A stretch of DNA of 64,000 nucleotides from Aldehydirespirator sp965248735 (GCA_965248735.1 OZ252146.1:1674001-1738000), one strand, 5' to 3'. Positions 52,901 to 61,750 are shown, counted from the first letter of the stretch. Numbers and translations: made by a program. The notes: a model not told the origin generated them from the sequence alone.

Positions 52901-53196
52901 TCTGCGGGCAGCCCGTGGCAGTCCCAGCCGAAGCGGCGGTCCACCCGGTTACCCCGCATGGTCTGGTACCGGGGCACCACATCTTTCACGTAACCAGTAA
53001 GTAGGTGACCGTGGTGCGGGAGCCCGTTGGCGAACGGCGGCCCGTCGTAGAACACCCAGTCGCGCTCGGCGGGCCGGGCCCTCACCGACGCCTCGAACGT
53101 TCCCTCGGCCTTCCAGCGGGCCAGCACCCGCTGCTCGATAGCGGGAAAGTCGGGGTTGCCGATGGCAGGGTAGGGGCCGTCGCCGCCTTCAGTCAT
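49942..53196 (-). CDS. ileS: isoleucyl-tRNA synthetase, long (IleRS2) type
   Basis: 1084 residues. HIGH motif is GLPHHGHLLTGYVKD (near residue 40) and the KMSKS loop is AKLSKKLRNYTEP (near residue 612). The CP1 editing domain includes WTTTPWTLPSNLALAVG. It lacks the C-terminal Cys4 zinc finger of IleRS1, and the length and C-terminal domain fit the eukaryote-like IleRS2 clade, generally mupirocin-resistant. -10 TAGCCT is 8 nt before the ATG. No T-box was seen upstream. Confidence 0.96.
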   Translation of the reverse strand: MTEGGDGPYPAIGNPDFPAIEQRVLARWKAEGTFEASVRARPAERDWVFYDGPPFANGLPHHGHLLTGYVKDVVPRYQTMRGNRVDRRFGWDCHGLPAEMETERELGVAGRAAVQEFGIAEFNQHCRQSVVRYTREWQDTVTRQARWVDFGNDYKTMDLTYMESVMWAFAQLHRKGLVYEAYRVMPYSWGAETPLSNFEIRLDDATRPRQDPAITVAFDLVPQPGDPGPMRMLAWTTTPWTLPSNLALAVGPDITYAVVEQDGFHYVLAEATVAAYDAQLSNARRVGTIGGGELVGRAYTPLFDFFAHRTEAFRVLAADFIDTAEGTGIVHMAPGFGAEDQEVCEANGIAIGDAVPVDDRGRFTEPVSDWAGTNVFEANAGIIRHLRAQDRIVRHDSYEHNYPYCWRTDTPIIYRAINSWYVQVTAIRDRLSELNQQINWVPDHVRDGRFGMWLEGARDWSISRNRFWGSPIPVWRSDDPAYPRIDVYGSLDELERDFGVRPDDLHRPFIDALTRPNPDDPTGRSTMRRVPEVLDCWFESGSMPFAQVHYPFENSEWFESHFPADFIVEYINQTRGWFYTLHVLAGALFDRPAFSNVICHGILLAEDGAKLSKKLRNYTEPTDVFEHQGADAMRWYLMAANIVRGGDLRVSDAGIDEVTRQILLPVWNAYSFFTMYANAEGYRAEARTDSDDVLDRYVLARTRTMVQRVTERMDAYDLPGGAAEIAAFIDALNNWYIRRSRDRFWNAGSADTDRAAFDTLFVVLTTLTRVAAPFLPMITEEIHSGLTGGSSVHLAGWPDPDAEGLPADDALVARMERLRDAASAALRVREDAGLRVRLPLAQVIVAGDGAEDLEPLSDLLADEINVKSVVLTDDLSAHASLLLRPNGAVLGPRLGGDVQAVFKAARSGDWTRNDDGTATVAGHVLEAGSFELAVEASEGGAAAGLQSGDAVVVLDTEVTPELEAEGWARDAVRVIQDCRRIDGYGYVVTDRIKVSLALASAVQAAAVEQWHDYVAEQVLATDLEVTTFEATGGDASGVSESYTTSRWQAGFVSHDVTIDGQAARCYLMPSTTRRRRPGDSTRQF

Positions 53197-53204
53197 GGCC
53201 GATC

Positions 53205-53210
53205 AGGCTA
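53205..53210 (-). promoter_or_regulatory. -10 box, leaderless type, of ileS
   Basis: TAGCCT read leftwards, 8 nt before the ileS ATG. Confidence 0.45.
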
Positions 53211-53353
53211 CCGGCGCCCCCGGTTCGTCTTGGTGTCGAATGGTTCCGGCAGACGGATCCTGTAGCGGGCGCGGCCTGGCGACGCACGGGCCGCCACTCC
53301 TTGCCCCGTGCCACACCCGTCCTGGCGGTCGCGTGGTGTGAGTCGGGGGCGTC

Positions 53354-53359
53354 TACGCT
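53354..53359 (+). promoter_or_regulatory. -10 box, leaderless type
   Basis: TACGCT, 9 nt before the ATG at 53369 of the SDR gene. Confidence 0.4.
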
Positions 53360-53368
53360 GCCCGGAGC

Positions 53369-54139
53369 ATGGACTCTGGCGCCTATCGCAGCCTGTTCGA
53401 CCTGAGCGGCCGCACCGCGATCATCACCGGCGGCACGCGCGGGATCGGCCGCTCGATTGCCGAGGGGCTGGCCTGTGCCGGCGCCCGGGTGGTGGTGGCG
53501 TCGCGCTCCGCGGAGTCTTGCGCCGCCGCCGAGGAGCGTCTGACGGAAGCGGGCTTCGAGGCCCTGGGAGTGCCCACCCACATGGGCAACCTTGAAGCGG
53601 TCGAGGCGCTGGCCGCTGCCGCGGTGGACCGTTTCGGCGGGGTCGACGTGCTGGTGAACAACGCGGCCAACGCCTTGGCCCAGCCCATCGGCGCCCAGAC
53701 TCCGGTCGCTTGGCAGAAGTCCTTCGAGGTGAACCTGCGCGGCCCCGCCCTGCTGACCCAGGCCTGCCTGCCGCAGTTGGAGGACAGCCCTCACGCCTCG
53801 GTGGTCAACGTGATCAGCGTCGGGGCCTTCATGTTCTCGCGGGGCTTCTCGATTTACGGGGCGATGAAGGCGGCGCTGCTGTCCTACACCCGGTCCGCGG
53901 CCGGCGAGCTGGCCCCTCGAGGGATCCGGGTGAACGCCCTCGCGCCCGGCCCGGTGGACACCGACATGGTGCGCAATCAGGGGCCTGATGCGGCTAAGTC
54001 GATGGGCGCGGGCACCCTGCTGGGCCGCTTGGCCCATCCCGATGAGATGGTGGGTCCGGTGCTGCTGCTAGCCAGTGACGCCGGCCGGTTCATCACCGGC
54101 CAGGTCATCGTCGCCGACGGAGGCCTCCACCCCCATTGA
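53369..54139 (+). CDS. SDR-family oxidoreductase
   Basis: 256 residues, classical short-chain dehydrogenase. TGGTRGIGRSIA cofactor loop, NNAANAL, Ser in NVISVGAF, Tyr-x3-Lys in YGAMKAAL, and RVNALAPGPVDTDM; it ends GQVIVADGGLHPH. Divergent from ileS. The last 72 bp overlap, in antisense, the end of the gene on the other strand. Confidence 0.93.
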   Translation: MDSGAYRSLFDLSGRTAIITGGTRGIGRSIAEGLACAGARVVVASRSAESCAAAEERLTEAGFEALGVPTHMGNLEAVEALAAAAVDRFGGVDVLVNNAANALAQPIGAQTPVAWQKSFEVNLRGPALLTQACLPQLEDSPHASVVNVISVGAFMFSRGFSIYGAMKAALLSYTRSAAGELAPRGIRVNALAPGPVDTDMVRNQGPDAAKSMGAGTLLGRLAHPDEMVGPVLLLASDAGRFITGQVIVADGGLHPH

Positions 54140-54682
54140 CGCGGGCTGCTCCGCTTCGGAGGGCTGTGCTGCGTCGTCGGCGGGGGCCTCTTGTTCGGTG
54201 TCGGCGGCGGGGGCATCGCCGTCGGCGGTCGCCTCTTCCTCGGTGCTTGCCTCTACGTCGGTGGTGGCGGCATCCTCGGCGTCGGGTGCCAGGGCTTCTT
54301 CCTCGTCGGTGGGGGCGTCGGCGTCTTCGGCGACCTGCTCGGTGTCGGCGGCGGGGGCCTCTTCCTCGGCGTCCGCGGCGGCCTCGTCCTCTGAGCCTTC
54401 TGCGACCGCTGTCTCGCCGCCGCGCAGGCGGCGAAGCGCTTCTGCTGCCTCCCGGTAGGCGGCCTCGGCCGGGGCGACCTCCGATGTTGGAGCCTTGCGG
54501 TCGTTGAGCTCGCGCACCGCCGCGGCTGCTTCGTCCTTGGCCCTCTCGGCCTTCTTGAGGGCTCGCTCGTGGGCCTGCTGCTCCCGGTCCGCCACGAGGT
54601 AGGTGTTGAACAGGGTCAGGGCGGCCGCGGTCTCGTCGTCCAAGGGCCGGGGCTTTGCGGTCTTGGTCACACTGTCAGGCAT
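54068..54682 (-). CDS. acidic low-complexity protein with N-terminal coiled coil
   Basis: 204 residues from the ATG at 54682. The first 90 residues are a helical charged region (QQAHERALKKAERAKDEAAA, EAAYREAAEALRRLRGGE); the remaining 110 are Glu/Asp/Ala/Thr-rich with the phrase PAADTEQ repeated. The disordered tail is encoded partly opposite the SDR gene, so its end may have been acquired by read-through into antisense sequence. No family recognised. Confidence 0.6.
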   Translation of the reverse strand: MPDSVTKTAKPRPLDDETAAALTLFNTYLVADREQQAHERALKKAERAKDEAAAAVRELNDRKAPTSEVAPAEAAYREAAEALRRLRGGETAVAEGSEDEAAADAEEEAPAADTEQVAEDADAPTDEEEALAPDAEDAATTDVEASTEEEATADGDAPAADTEQEAPADDAAQPSEAEQPASMGVEASVGDDDLAGDEPAGVTG

Positions 54683-54793
54683 CGGTCGTCCACACGCGTC
54701 GATCATCCTTGAGCCGCTGGAGGGCGCTTGTCTTCCACGGCCTCGCTGCAGGCACTACGGTATCGGGCCGTCGGCTTCCGGGAGGAGTCCTGC

Positions 54794-56017
54794 ATGGTAG
54801 AGATGGGCGAGGAGATCATCGTCCTCGACGAGGTCTACAAGATTTTCGGGCCCCAGCCGCGGGGACGGGCCTTCGACCTGGTCCGCTCGGGCATGGGCAA
54901 GAACCGAGTCCAGGCCGAGACCGGCCACGTGATCGGGCTCGACAATGTGTCGTTCGCGGTCAAGAAGGGCGAGATCTTCGTGGTGATGGGCCTGTCCGGA
55001 TCGGGCAAGTCCACTGCCATCCGCACGGTCAACAAGCTCCACGACATCACCTACGGCTCGGTGCTGGTGGACGGCACCAATGTGCAGGAACTCGACGGCT
55101 CGGACCTTCAGGCGTTCCGCCGGGAGTACATGGGCATGGTGTTCCAACACTTCGCCCTGTTCCCCCATCGCAAGGTGATCGACAACGTGAGCTACGGCCT
55201 CAAGGTGCAGGGCGTCGACAAGCAGACGCGTGAGGACGCCGCGATGAGGGCGCTCTCCCTGGTCGGGCTGGACACCTACTCCCAGAGCTTCCCCTCGGAG
55301 CTGTCGGGCGGCATGCAGCAGCGTGTCGGCCTGGCCCGGGCCTTGGCGTCGGATCCCGACGTCCTGTTGATGGACGAGGCCTTCAGCGCTCTCGATCCGC
55401 TGATCCGCCGTCAGATGCAGGACGAGATGCTGGAGATCCAGGGAGAGCTCCAGAAGACCATCCTGTTCATCACCCACGACCTCAACGAGGCGCTGCGCAT
55501 CGGCGACCGCGTGTGCATCATGAAGGACGGCGCGGTGGTGCAGATCGGCACGCCCGAGGAGATCCTCACCCAGCCCGCCACCGGGTATGTGGCCGAGTTC
55601 GTGCAGGACGTCGACCAGGGTCGGGTCATTCAAGTGCACGAGGTGATGCAGCCGGCGGACCCGATCTCGGCCGACGCAACCCTGGGAGAGGCGCTCAGCA
55701 GAATCGGGGAGCGATCGGGCGCGTTCGTGCTCGACGGCGCCGGGACGCCCACCCATCTGCTCACCATCGAGGACGGAGTCAGGGCCGTCAACATGGGCAC
55801 GGCCGACCTCGCTCCGGCCCTGCGGACCGACTTCGAGCGCTGCCGGCCTGAGGACTCGCTCAACACGGTGTACGCGGCCGCCGGCCGGGGTCTCCCGATC
55901 GCCGTCTGCGACGAGTCGGGGCAACTGGTCGGCAACCTCGACCCCCGCCACATCATGGAGGAGATGGGCCGAGTGGAGAACCTGATTGAAGACTTCGAGC
56001 GAGAGGTGTTCATGTGA
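54794..56017 (+). CDS. proV: glycine betaine/proline ABC transporter ATPase
   Basis: 407 residues. Walker A GLSGSGKST, signature LSGGMQQRVGLARAL, Walker B VLLMDEAFSALDP and the H-loop THDLNEA. The C-terminal 120 residues hold a CBS-type pair (VIQVHEVMQPADPISADATL) that in OpuA/ProV senses ionic strength. GGAGGAG 6 nt before the ATG. GTGA overlap with the first permease. Confidence 0.95.
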   Translation: MVEMGEEIIVLDEVYKIFGPQPRGRAFDLVRSGMGKNRVQAETGHVIGLDNVSFAVKKGEIFVVMGLSGSGKSTAIRTVNKLHDITYGSVLVDGTNVQELDGSDLQAFRREYMGMVFQHFALFPHRKVIDNVSYGLKVQGVDKQTREDAAMRALSLVGLDTYSQSFPSELSGGMQQRVGLARALASDPDVLLMDEAFSALDPLIRRQMQDEMLEIQGELQKTILFITHDLNEALRIGDRVCIMKDGAVVQIGTPEEILTQPATGYVAEFVQDVDQGRVIQVHEVMQPADPISADATLGEALSRIGERSGAFVLDGAGTPTHLLTIEDGVRAVNMGTADLAPALRTDFERCRPEDSLNTVYAAAGRGLPIAVCDESGQLVGNLDPRHIMEEMGRVENLIEDFEREVFM

Positions 56018-58104
56018 GGTTGCTGGCCCAGACCGGTGGAGGCACAGCAGAACCTCCTGGTCCTGGGTTCACGGACAACCGCGTTCTCGACGAGTACATC
56101 ATCCCGTTCGGTGAATGGATGGGACAAGCGTCCGACTGGATACTCGAGGACCTGCAGTGGCTGCTGTCAGCCATCAAGTGGCCCTTCACGACCCTCAACG
56201 ACCTTCTGGTTCGAGACATCATGGAGCCGGTGTCCTGGGTCTGGATCGTTCTGGCGTTCTTCCTGCTCGGCACGCTGACACGCAACCTCAAGGTCGGCGT
56301 CTTCGCGGGCGTCGGCATCGGCGTTTGCGGATTCCTCGGGGACGAGTACTGGCTGGCCACGATCCAGACCATCGGATTCATCGTCGTTGCCGTAGCGCTG
56401 TGCGTCGTCATCGGAATTCCCGTGGGGATCGTCTGCGGGCGCTTCGACGCCGCCTGGCAGGCAGTGAGACCGGTGCTCGACGCCATGCAGGTGGTGCATG
56501 CGTTCGTCTACATGCTGCCGTTCATCGCTTTCTTCGGCCTCGGCAATGTGGGGGCCACCATCGTCACGATGGCCTTCGCGTTGCCGCCGCTGGTGCGACT
56601 CACCAACCTTGGCATCCGCCAGGTGCCGGCCGATGTGGTTGAGGCGAGCCGGGCTTACGGCGCTCCAGAGTGGAGGGTGCTGGTGGACGTGCAGTTGCCC
56701 CTCGCCCGCGCCGCCATCATGACCGGCATCAACCAGACGCTGCTGCTGGCGATGTCGATGCTCGCCGTCGCTGCGATCATGGGTGCCGAGGGCCTGGGCG
56801 GGTTGTTGTTCGGCGCGATCAGCCGTCAGAGGGTGGCAGACGGGGTGTCAGCCGGCCTCGCGTTCTACCTGGTCGCGGTGGTGTTCGATCGCATCTCCCA
56901 GCCCGAGGGCGCGGGGACGGGCGGCCTGCTTCGCCGTATTCGGCTCGCCTGGGCCCACCGACGCGACCCCGAGGCGTTGCTGCCAGTCGACGAGAAGGTC
57001 TCCGCCGAGCCCGACGGCCAGGCGCCGCCCGACCAGGGCCGCCTGGCACCGCTCACGGCTGCTGAGCGCAGACCCATGCTGGTGGCCGCGGCCGGCGGCG
57101 TGGCTGCTGCGGTGTCGGTATTGCTGACATGGAGTAGCGGAGCGGGTTTCCTCAGCGCCTACGGCCGCGGCACCGACGAACGTCTCGCTCAGGGGTCGTT
57201 CAGTGGTCTGTCCGCCTCGGGCGGCTCTTGGTTCGGGTACCTCGCGCTCGTGCTGGGGTTGTTCGTGGTGGCTGCGGTCGTGGCCACGCTGATCGCACCC
57301 GGCCGAGGGCCGCGCTGGTTCACTGCCGACGGCGCGGTGATCGCGTCGCTGGCACTGCTGGTGATGATGATCGCCTACTTGCTGGCCGCGCCGTCCGACC
57401 TTGCCGCCGGCCAGAGCACCGGGGTAGGGGCGTGGGTTGCGCTGCTCGGAGCGCTCGTGGCGTCGGCTGGATCGGTGGCGTGGATCCGGTCGGCGCCGCA
57501 TGCGCCAGCCCGTCCGCTCAGTGCGGGGGTCCGGTGGGGCCGTGTTGTTTCTGCTGCGTTCGCGGTGGCCGTCCTCGGTGTCGGCGCTATCTCCGCATGG
57601 AGCTTCGACGAGCGGGAGCGCACGGTCGTCACTTCCGAGACTCGAGCGCAGCTAGAGGAGCTGGAGTCGAGGGCCGAGGCGAGCCCCTCTGACGCTGGCG
57701 TGATCGCGATCGAGATTGGGCCGCTCGGGGAGGAGCTCGCGCCCGAACGGCGCATTATTGTCGACGGGGTCAGCAGCGAGGGGGCCGGTTTGGGCATTTG
57801 GGTGCTCCTGGCCGGGCTGGCCGGGCTGGCTGCTGCCCTGCCCGCAGCTGGAGTGTTCGGTCGCAACGAGCAACGGCAGTGGCAGTGGAGCTCGATCGTC
57901 GCCGGAATCGGCGCGGGGGCAGCCTGCGTCGGTTTCGGGTGGATCTTCACCCATGTCCGCTCCTCGGACGACGAGTTCGTGAGCGGGGTCGGCGCCTTCC
58001 TCGCCATAGCGGGCGGATTGGTGCTGGTGGCCACAACGGTGGCGGTGCTCAAGGAGTTCCGCCGCGCCAGGGTGTACGCCGACGACGTTTCGACGCCTGC
58101 TTAG
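56014..58104 (+). CDS. proW: ProW-like permease with long membrane extension (copy 1)
   Basis: 696 residues. Residues 1-310 are a ProW/OpuAB permease with the EAA loop EASRAYGAPEWRVLVDVQLPLA (about 208-230). The remaining 380 residues, after an Ala/Pro-rich linker, add five or six membrane helices with a loop YGRGTDERLAQGSFSGLSASGGSWFGYLA and a coiled segment ETRAQLEELESRAEAS. Normal ProW proteins end near residue 300-350. GTG start overlapping proV. Confidence 0.88.
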   Translation: MRLLAQTGGGTAEPPGPGFTDNRVLDEYIIPFGEWMGQASDWILEDLQWLLSAIKWPFTTLNDLLVRDIMEPVSWVWIVLAFFLLGTLTRNLKVGVFAGVGIGVCGFLGDEYWLATIQTIGFIVVAVALCVVIGIPVGIVCGRFDAAWQAVRPVLDAMQVVHAFVYMLPFIAFFGLGNVGATIVTMAFALPPLVRLTNLGIRQVPADVVEASRAYGAPEWRVLVDVQLPLARAAIMTGINQTLLLAMSMLAVAAIMGAEGLGGLLFGAISRQRVADGVSAGLAFYLVAVVFDRISQPEGAGTGGLLRRIRLAWAHRRDPEALLPVDEKVSAEPDGQAPPDQGRLAPLTAAERRPMLVAAAGGVAAAVSVLLTWSSGAGFLSAYGRGTDERLAQGSFSGLSASGGSWFGYLALVLGLFVVAAVVATLIAPGRGPRWFTADGAVIASLALLVMMIAYLLAAPSDLAAGQSTGVGAWVALLGALVASAGSVAWIRSAPHAPARPLSAGVRWGRVVSAAFAVAVLGVGAISAWSFDERERTVVTSETRAQLEELESRAEASPSDAGVIAIEIGPLGEELAPERRIIVDGVSSEGAGLGIWVLLAGLAGLAAALPAAGVFGRNEQRQWQWSSIVAGIGAGAACVGFGWIFTHVRSSDDEFVSGVGAFLAIAGGLVLVATTVAVLKEFRRARVYADDVSTPA

Positions 58105-58171
58105 GAACGGTGTTTCGGATGGGCAAAGTGACCAGCAAAGTGATCTATAGCATCGAGCACGAGGCTTCGAC

Positions 58172-60238
58172 GTGAATCTGCTAGCACAGCGAGGTGGAGA
58201 CGAGCCCCTGAAGCCTGGTCTCTTTGACAATGAGGTCCTCGATCAGTTCGAGATCCCTGTGGGTGAGTGGGCCGATCAGGCGGTGGATTGGATCGCGGTG
58301 AATCTCGAGTGGTTGCTTGGGATCATCGAATGGCCCTTCGACACGCTGATCAGCTTCTTGGTGGGCGACGTGCTGGAGCCAGCCCCCTGGATCTTGGTCG
58401 TGCTCGCCTTCTTCGTGATCGGCACGCTTGCCCGCAACCTCAAGGTAGGCACGTTCGCGGCCGTCAGCCTCGGCCTTTGCGGCATACTTGGCAACAACTT
58501 CTGGCTGCAGACGGCCCGCACCATCGGCTACGTGGCCGTGGCCGTGCTGCTGTGCGTGATCGTCGGGATACCCCTCGGTGTCGCTTGCGGGAGAGTCGAT
58601 GGGGTGTGGCGTGTCGTGAGGCCGGTGCTCGACGGCATGCAGGTGATCCACTCGTTCATCTACATGCTGCCGTTCATCTTCTTCTGGCACACCGGGTCAG
58701 TGTCGGCCACGATGGTCACGATGGTCTTCGCGCTGCCGCCTCTTGTGCGTCTCACGAATCTGGGCGTCCGGCAAGTGCCGTCCGACGTGGTGGAGGCGAG
58801 CCGCGCTTACGGCGCCCCCGAGTGGCGGGTGCTCGTCGACGTGCAGCTGCCGCTCGCCCGTCCCGCCATCGCCACCGGAATCAATCAGACGCTGTTGCTG
58901 GCCATCTCCATGCTCGGCATCGCCGCCATCATGGGCGCCGGGGGCCTGGGCCTCACGCTGCTGCAGGCCATGAACGCTCAGAAGATCGCGACGGGAGCGG
59001 CCAGCGGTCTCGCTTTCTTCCTGGTCGCCGTCGTGCTGGACCGGATCTCTCAGCCCGGCGACGCCAACAGTCCGAGCCTGCTGCGCCGCACCCGCCTCGC
59101 CTGGACCCACCGCCGAACCCCCGAAGCGCTGCTGGCCGCGCACGACCCGCAGCCTGCTGCCGATGCCACAGCCGAAAAAGCCGTGGTCGGCAGGTTCGCT
59201 GAGGTCTCCAATTCCGAGCGCTCGGCCATGCTGCTCGCTGCGGCCGGTGGGCTGTTAGCCGTCGTGTCGGTTTTCCTCACGTGGACGGTGGATGCGGGCT
59301 TCATGAGCGCCTACGGCCGACGATCAGATGAGAACCTCGTCGGCCAGTCCTTCAACGGGCTCTCCTCCTCCGGTGGATCGTGGTTCGGCATCCTGGCCCT
59401 GGGCCTGGGCCTGCTGGTGATAGCCGCGGCCGTCACGGTCTGGCTCGCTCCGGGTCGCGGGCCGCGCTTCTTCACCGCCGACGGGGCACTGATTGCCTCG
59501 GCGGCGTTGCTGGTGATGATGCTGTGCTACTTGCTGGCATCGCCGTCTGACATCTCCTCGCCGGGCACCGGTCCAGGAGTCTGGGTCGCGCTGGTCAGCG
59601 GCCTTGTTGCCACCGTGGGCTCAATTCTGTGGATACGCAAGGCCCCGCACACGCCGCTGCACCCGCGGAGCCTCAAGATCGGCTGGGGCCGGATGTTCCT
59701 CGGCACGGTCGCCGTTGCCGTGATCCTGGCAGGCATGTTCTCGGCCTGGTCGTTCGACCGTCGCACCGACCAGGTGATGAGCAACGAGACGCTGGCGCAG
59801 ATAGAGGAGCTCAAGCAGAGGGCCAAGGACAATCCGGAGGACGCCGGCGCCATATCCGCCGAGCTCTCGGTTCTGACCGCCCAAGTGACCCTGACCGAGC
59901 TTGTCATCACCGATGGGATCAGCAGCAAGGGCACGCGGCTAGGACTCTGGACACTCCTCGCTGGGGTGCTGGGCCTGGCCACAGTGCTGCCGGCTGCTGG
60001 AGTCATGGGCTGCGACGAACACCGACAATGGCGCTGGAGCACGATGACGGCCGGGATGGGCGCGGGGGTGGCCTGCGCCGCTCTTGGATGGATCCTTGTC
60101 ATTACGCGCTCCGCCGATCCCAACTACCTCAGCGGTGTGGGCTCATTCCTGGCAATGGTCGGGGGCGTGGTGCTGGCTGCGACCGCGGCCGGGATGCTCA
60201 AGGAGTTCCGCCGCTCGAAGGTCTACGCGGACGAGTAG
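58172..60238 (+). CDS. ProW-like permease with long membrane extension (copy 2)
   Basis: 688 residues, collinear with copy 1 over its whole length, including the extension (YGRRSDENLVGQSFNGLSSSGGSWFG; NETLAQIEELKQRAKDN). The EAA loop EASRAYGAPEWRVLVDVQLPLA is identical. It is a tandem duplication, diverged more in the extension than in the permease core. The two could form a heterodimeric channel with a single ATPase. GTG start, 67 bp after copy 1. Confidence 0.88.
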   Translation: MNLLAQRGGDEPLKPGLFDNEVLDQFEIPVGEWADQAVDWIAVNLEWLLGIIEWPFDTLISFLVGDVLEPAPWILVVLAFFVIGTLARNLKVGTFAAVSLGLCGILGNNFWLQTARTIGYVAVAVLLCVIVGIPLGVACGRVDGVWRVVRPVLDGMQVIHSFIYMLPFIFFWHTGSVSATMVTMVFALPPLVRLTNLGVRQVPSDVVEASRAYGAPEWRVLVDVQLPLARPAIATGINQTLLLAISMLGIAAIMGAGGLGLTLLQAMNAQKIATGAASGLAFFLVAVVLDRISQPGDANSPSLLRRTRLAWTHRRTPEALLAAHDPQPAADATAEKAVVGRFAEVSNSERSAMLLAAAGGLLAVVSVFLTWTVDAGFMSAYGRRSDENLVGQSFNGLSSSGGSWFGILALGLGLLVIAAAVTVWLAPGRGPRFFTADGALIASAALLVMMLCYLLASPSDISSPGTGPGVWVALVSGLVATVGSILWIRKAPHTPLHPRSLKIGWGRMFLGTVAVAVILAGMFSAWSFDRRTDQVMSNETLAQIEELKQRAKDNPEDAGAISAELSVLTAQVTLTELVITDGISSKGTRLGLWTLLAGVLGLATVLPAAGVMGCDEHRQWRWSTMTAGMGAGVACAALGWILVITRSADPNYLSGVGSFLAMVGGVVLAATAAGMLKEFRRSKVYADE

Positions 60239-60360
60239 ACGGTGCTGGCATAGGCAGCGGGTGGCTCCACTGGATCCGATCGGCTACCATTGCTGCCTGC
60301 TCGCGCCCGGCGTACAGTTCGGCGCGGACAGATAATCCACCCTAGGAGGGAATCCCACTT

Positions 60361-61659
60361 ATGAGTAAGAGAATGACGCGGTGGCTTGCGCTGCTGGCGG
60401 TGTTCGCTCTGTTTGCTGCGGCTTGCGGAGACGACGACGCCGACACCACCACGGAGGCGACTCCGACCACGCAGGCGCCGGCTGAAGAAGAGCCGATGGT
60501 TGAAGAAGAGCCCATGGTTGAAGAAGAGCCGATGGTTGAAGAAGAGCCGATGGTTGAAGAAGAGCCCATGGAAGAGATGTCCATGACGCCTGGTGAAGGC
60601 ACGACAATCAACATGGCTCGGGCCGATTGGTCCACGGGTTACTTCCAGGCTCAGCTCTACAAGCAGTTGCTTGAGGAGCTCGGCTATGAGGTGAGCGAGC
60701 CGTCCGAGCTCGAGCTCGGCCCGTCGCTGGGCTATCTGGCCATGGCTCAGGGGGACTTCGACTTCTGGGTCAACAGCTGGTATCCGGGCCACGTGTCGTG
60801 GTGGATACCCGAAATGCCCGACAACTCTATGGTGGGCGACCATCTCACCATCGTGGGCAACGAGATGATCGCGGGCGGCCTGCAGGGGATGTTGATCACC
60901 AAGTCCTTCGCGGACGAGCACGGCATCACCCACCTGGATCAGATCAACGACGACCCGGCGATCCTGGCCGCCTTCGACGCGGCCGACCAGAACCCCGGTA
61001 ACGGCGTGGCCGACATCTACGGCTGTACCGAGAGCTGGACCTGCGACGACATCCTCGACAGCCAGATCACATTCTCAGGATGGGACAACATCGCTCAGGT
61101 CAAGGCCGGCTATGACGCCATGTTCGCCGAGGCGGTCGTCAAGGCCAATGCTGGCGAGCCGATGGTGATCTACACTTGGACGCCGAGCGCGTACATCACC
61201 CAGCTGCGTCCGGGCGACAACGTCTATTGGCTGGCCGCCGAAGACGTGCTCGACGACTCCAACCCGAACGGCATCGAGGGCGGCGAGGGCCACGACCAGC
61301 GGCCCGGCACCGCCAACATCGGCCCCGAGTCCTGCCCGGCCGCCGCGGACGCTGGCACCTGCCAGCTGGCCTGGGTCGCAGCCGACATTCAGGTCACGGC
61401 CAACACGGAGTGGCTCAATGCCAACCCGTACGCCGCAGAGTTGTTCTGTGCGGTGCAGTTGTCGGTCATCGATGTGTCGCTGGCCAACGTCGAGCAGGCC
61501 GGTGCGGGCGACGCCGCCACCGAGGACTTCATCGCCGGACTGGCGTCTACTTGGATTGTGGCCAATCGCGCCACCGTCGATGGATGGCTCCACCAGGCCA
61601 GGAATGCCCCGATGACGCCATCGTGCCCCGACACCACCCTCCCGCTCGCGCTCCAGTAG
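60361..61659 (+). CDS. proX: glycine betaine/proline ABC transporter substrate-binding lipoprotein
   Basis: 432 residues. Signal peptide with lipobox FAAACGDDD (Cys22), an acidic linker of five EEEPMV repeats (residues 41-70), then the ProX/OpuAC fold: MARADWSTGYFQAQLYKQLLEELGYEVSEP, DFDFWVNSWYPGHVSWW (aromatic box), PMVIYTWTPSAYITQLRPGD. CTAGGAGGGAAT lies upstream of the ATG. Completes the proV-W-W-X importer. Confidence 0.94.
   Translation: MSKRMTRWLALLAVFALFAAACGDDDADTTTEATPTTQAPAEEEPMVEEEPMVEEEPMVEEEPMVEEEPMEEMSMTPGEGTTINMARADWSTGYFQAQLYKQLLEELGYEVSEPSELELGPSLGYLAMAQGDFDFWVNSWYPGHVSWWIPEMPDNSMVGDHLTIVGNEMIAGGLQGMLITKSFADEHGITHLDQINDDPAILAAFDAADQNPGNGVADIYGCTESWTCDDILDSQITFSGWDNIAQVKAGYDAMFAEAVVKANAGEPMVIYTWTPSAYITQLRPGDNVYWLAAEDVLDDSNPNGIEGGEGHDQRPGTANIGPESCPAAADAGTCQLAWVAADIQVTANTEWLNANPYAAELFCAVQLSVIDVSLANVEQAGAGDAATEDFIAGLASTWIVANRATVDGWLHQARNAPMTPSCPDTTLPLALQ
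60483..60569 (+). repeat. 18-bp tandem repeat inside proX
   Basis: Five units of GAAGAAGAGCC(G/C)ATGGTT, coding for the EEEPMV linker between lipid anchor and binding domain. Confidence 0.9.
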
Positions 61660-61686
61660 GCGCGGTTGGCGCGGTAGCGCACGGTT

Positions 61687-61702
61687 GAGCCGCTAGCGGC
61701 TC
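61687..61702. other. 16-bp palindrome after proX
   Basis: GAGCCGCTAGCGGCTC, perfect, 28 bp after the proX stop and just before the terminator hairpin. Confidence 0.6.
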
Positions 61703-61716
61703 GACACCGATACAAC

Positions 61717-61750
61717 CGATGAGGGCGGGGCTTCGGCCCCGCCCTCATCG
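61717..61750 (+). terminator. terminator hairpin of the proU operon
   Basis: Perfect 15-bp stem (CGATGAGGGCGGGGC / complement) capped by a TTCG tetraloop, 58 bp after the proX stop. No T-run. Confidence 0.85.

Noticed and set aside
53197..53368. T-box upstream of ileS
   Set aside because: No TGGNACCGCG-like antiterminator sequence; a leaderless -10 explains the start.
60483..60569. CRISPR-like or microsatellite array
   Set aside because: In-frame coding repeat of EEEPMV inside proX; no spacers.
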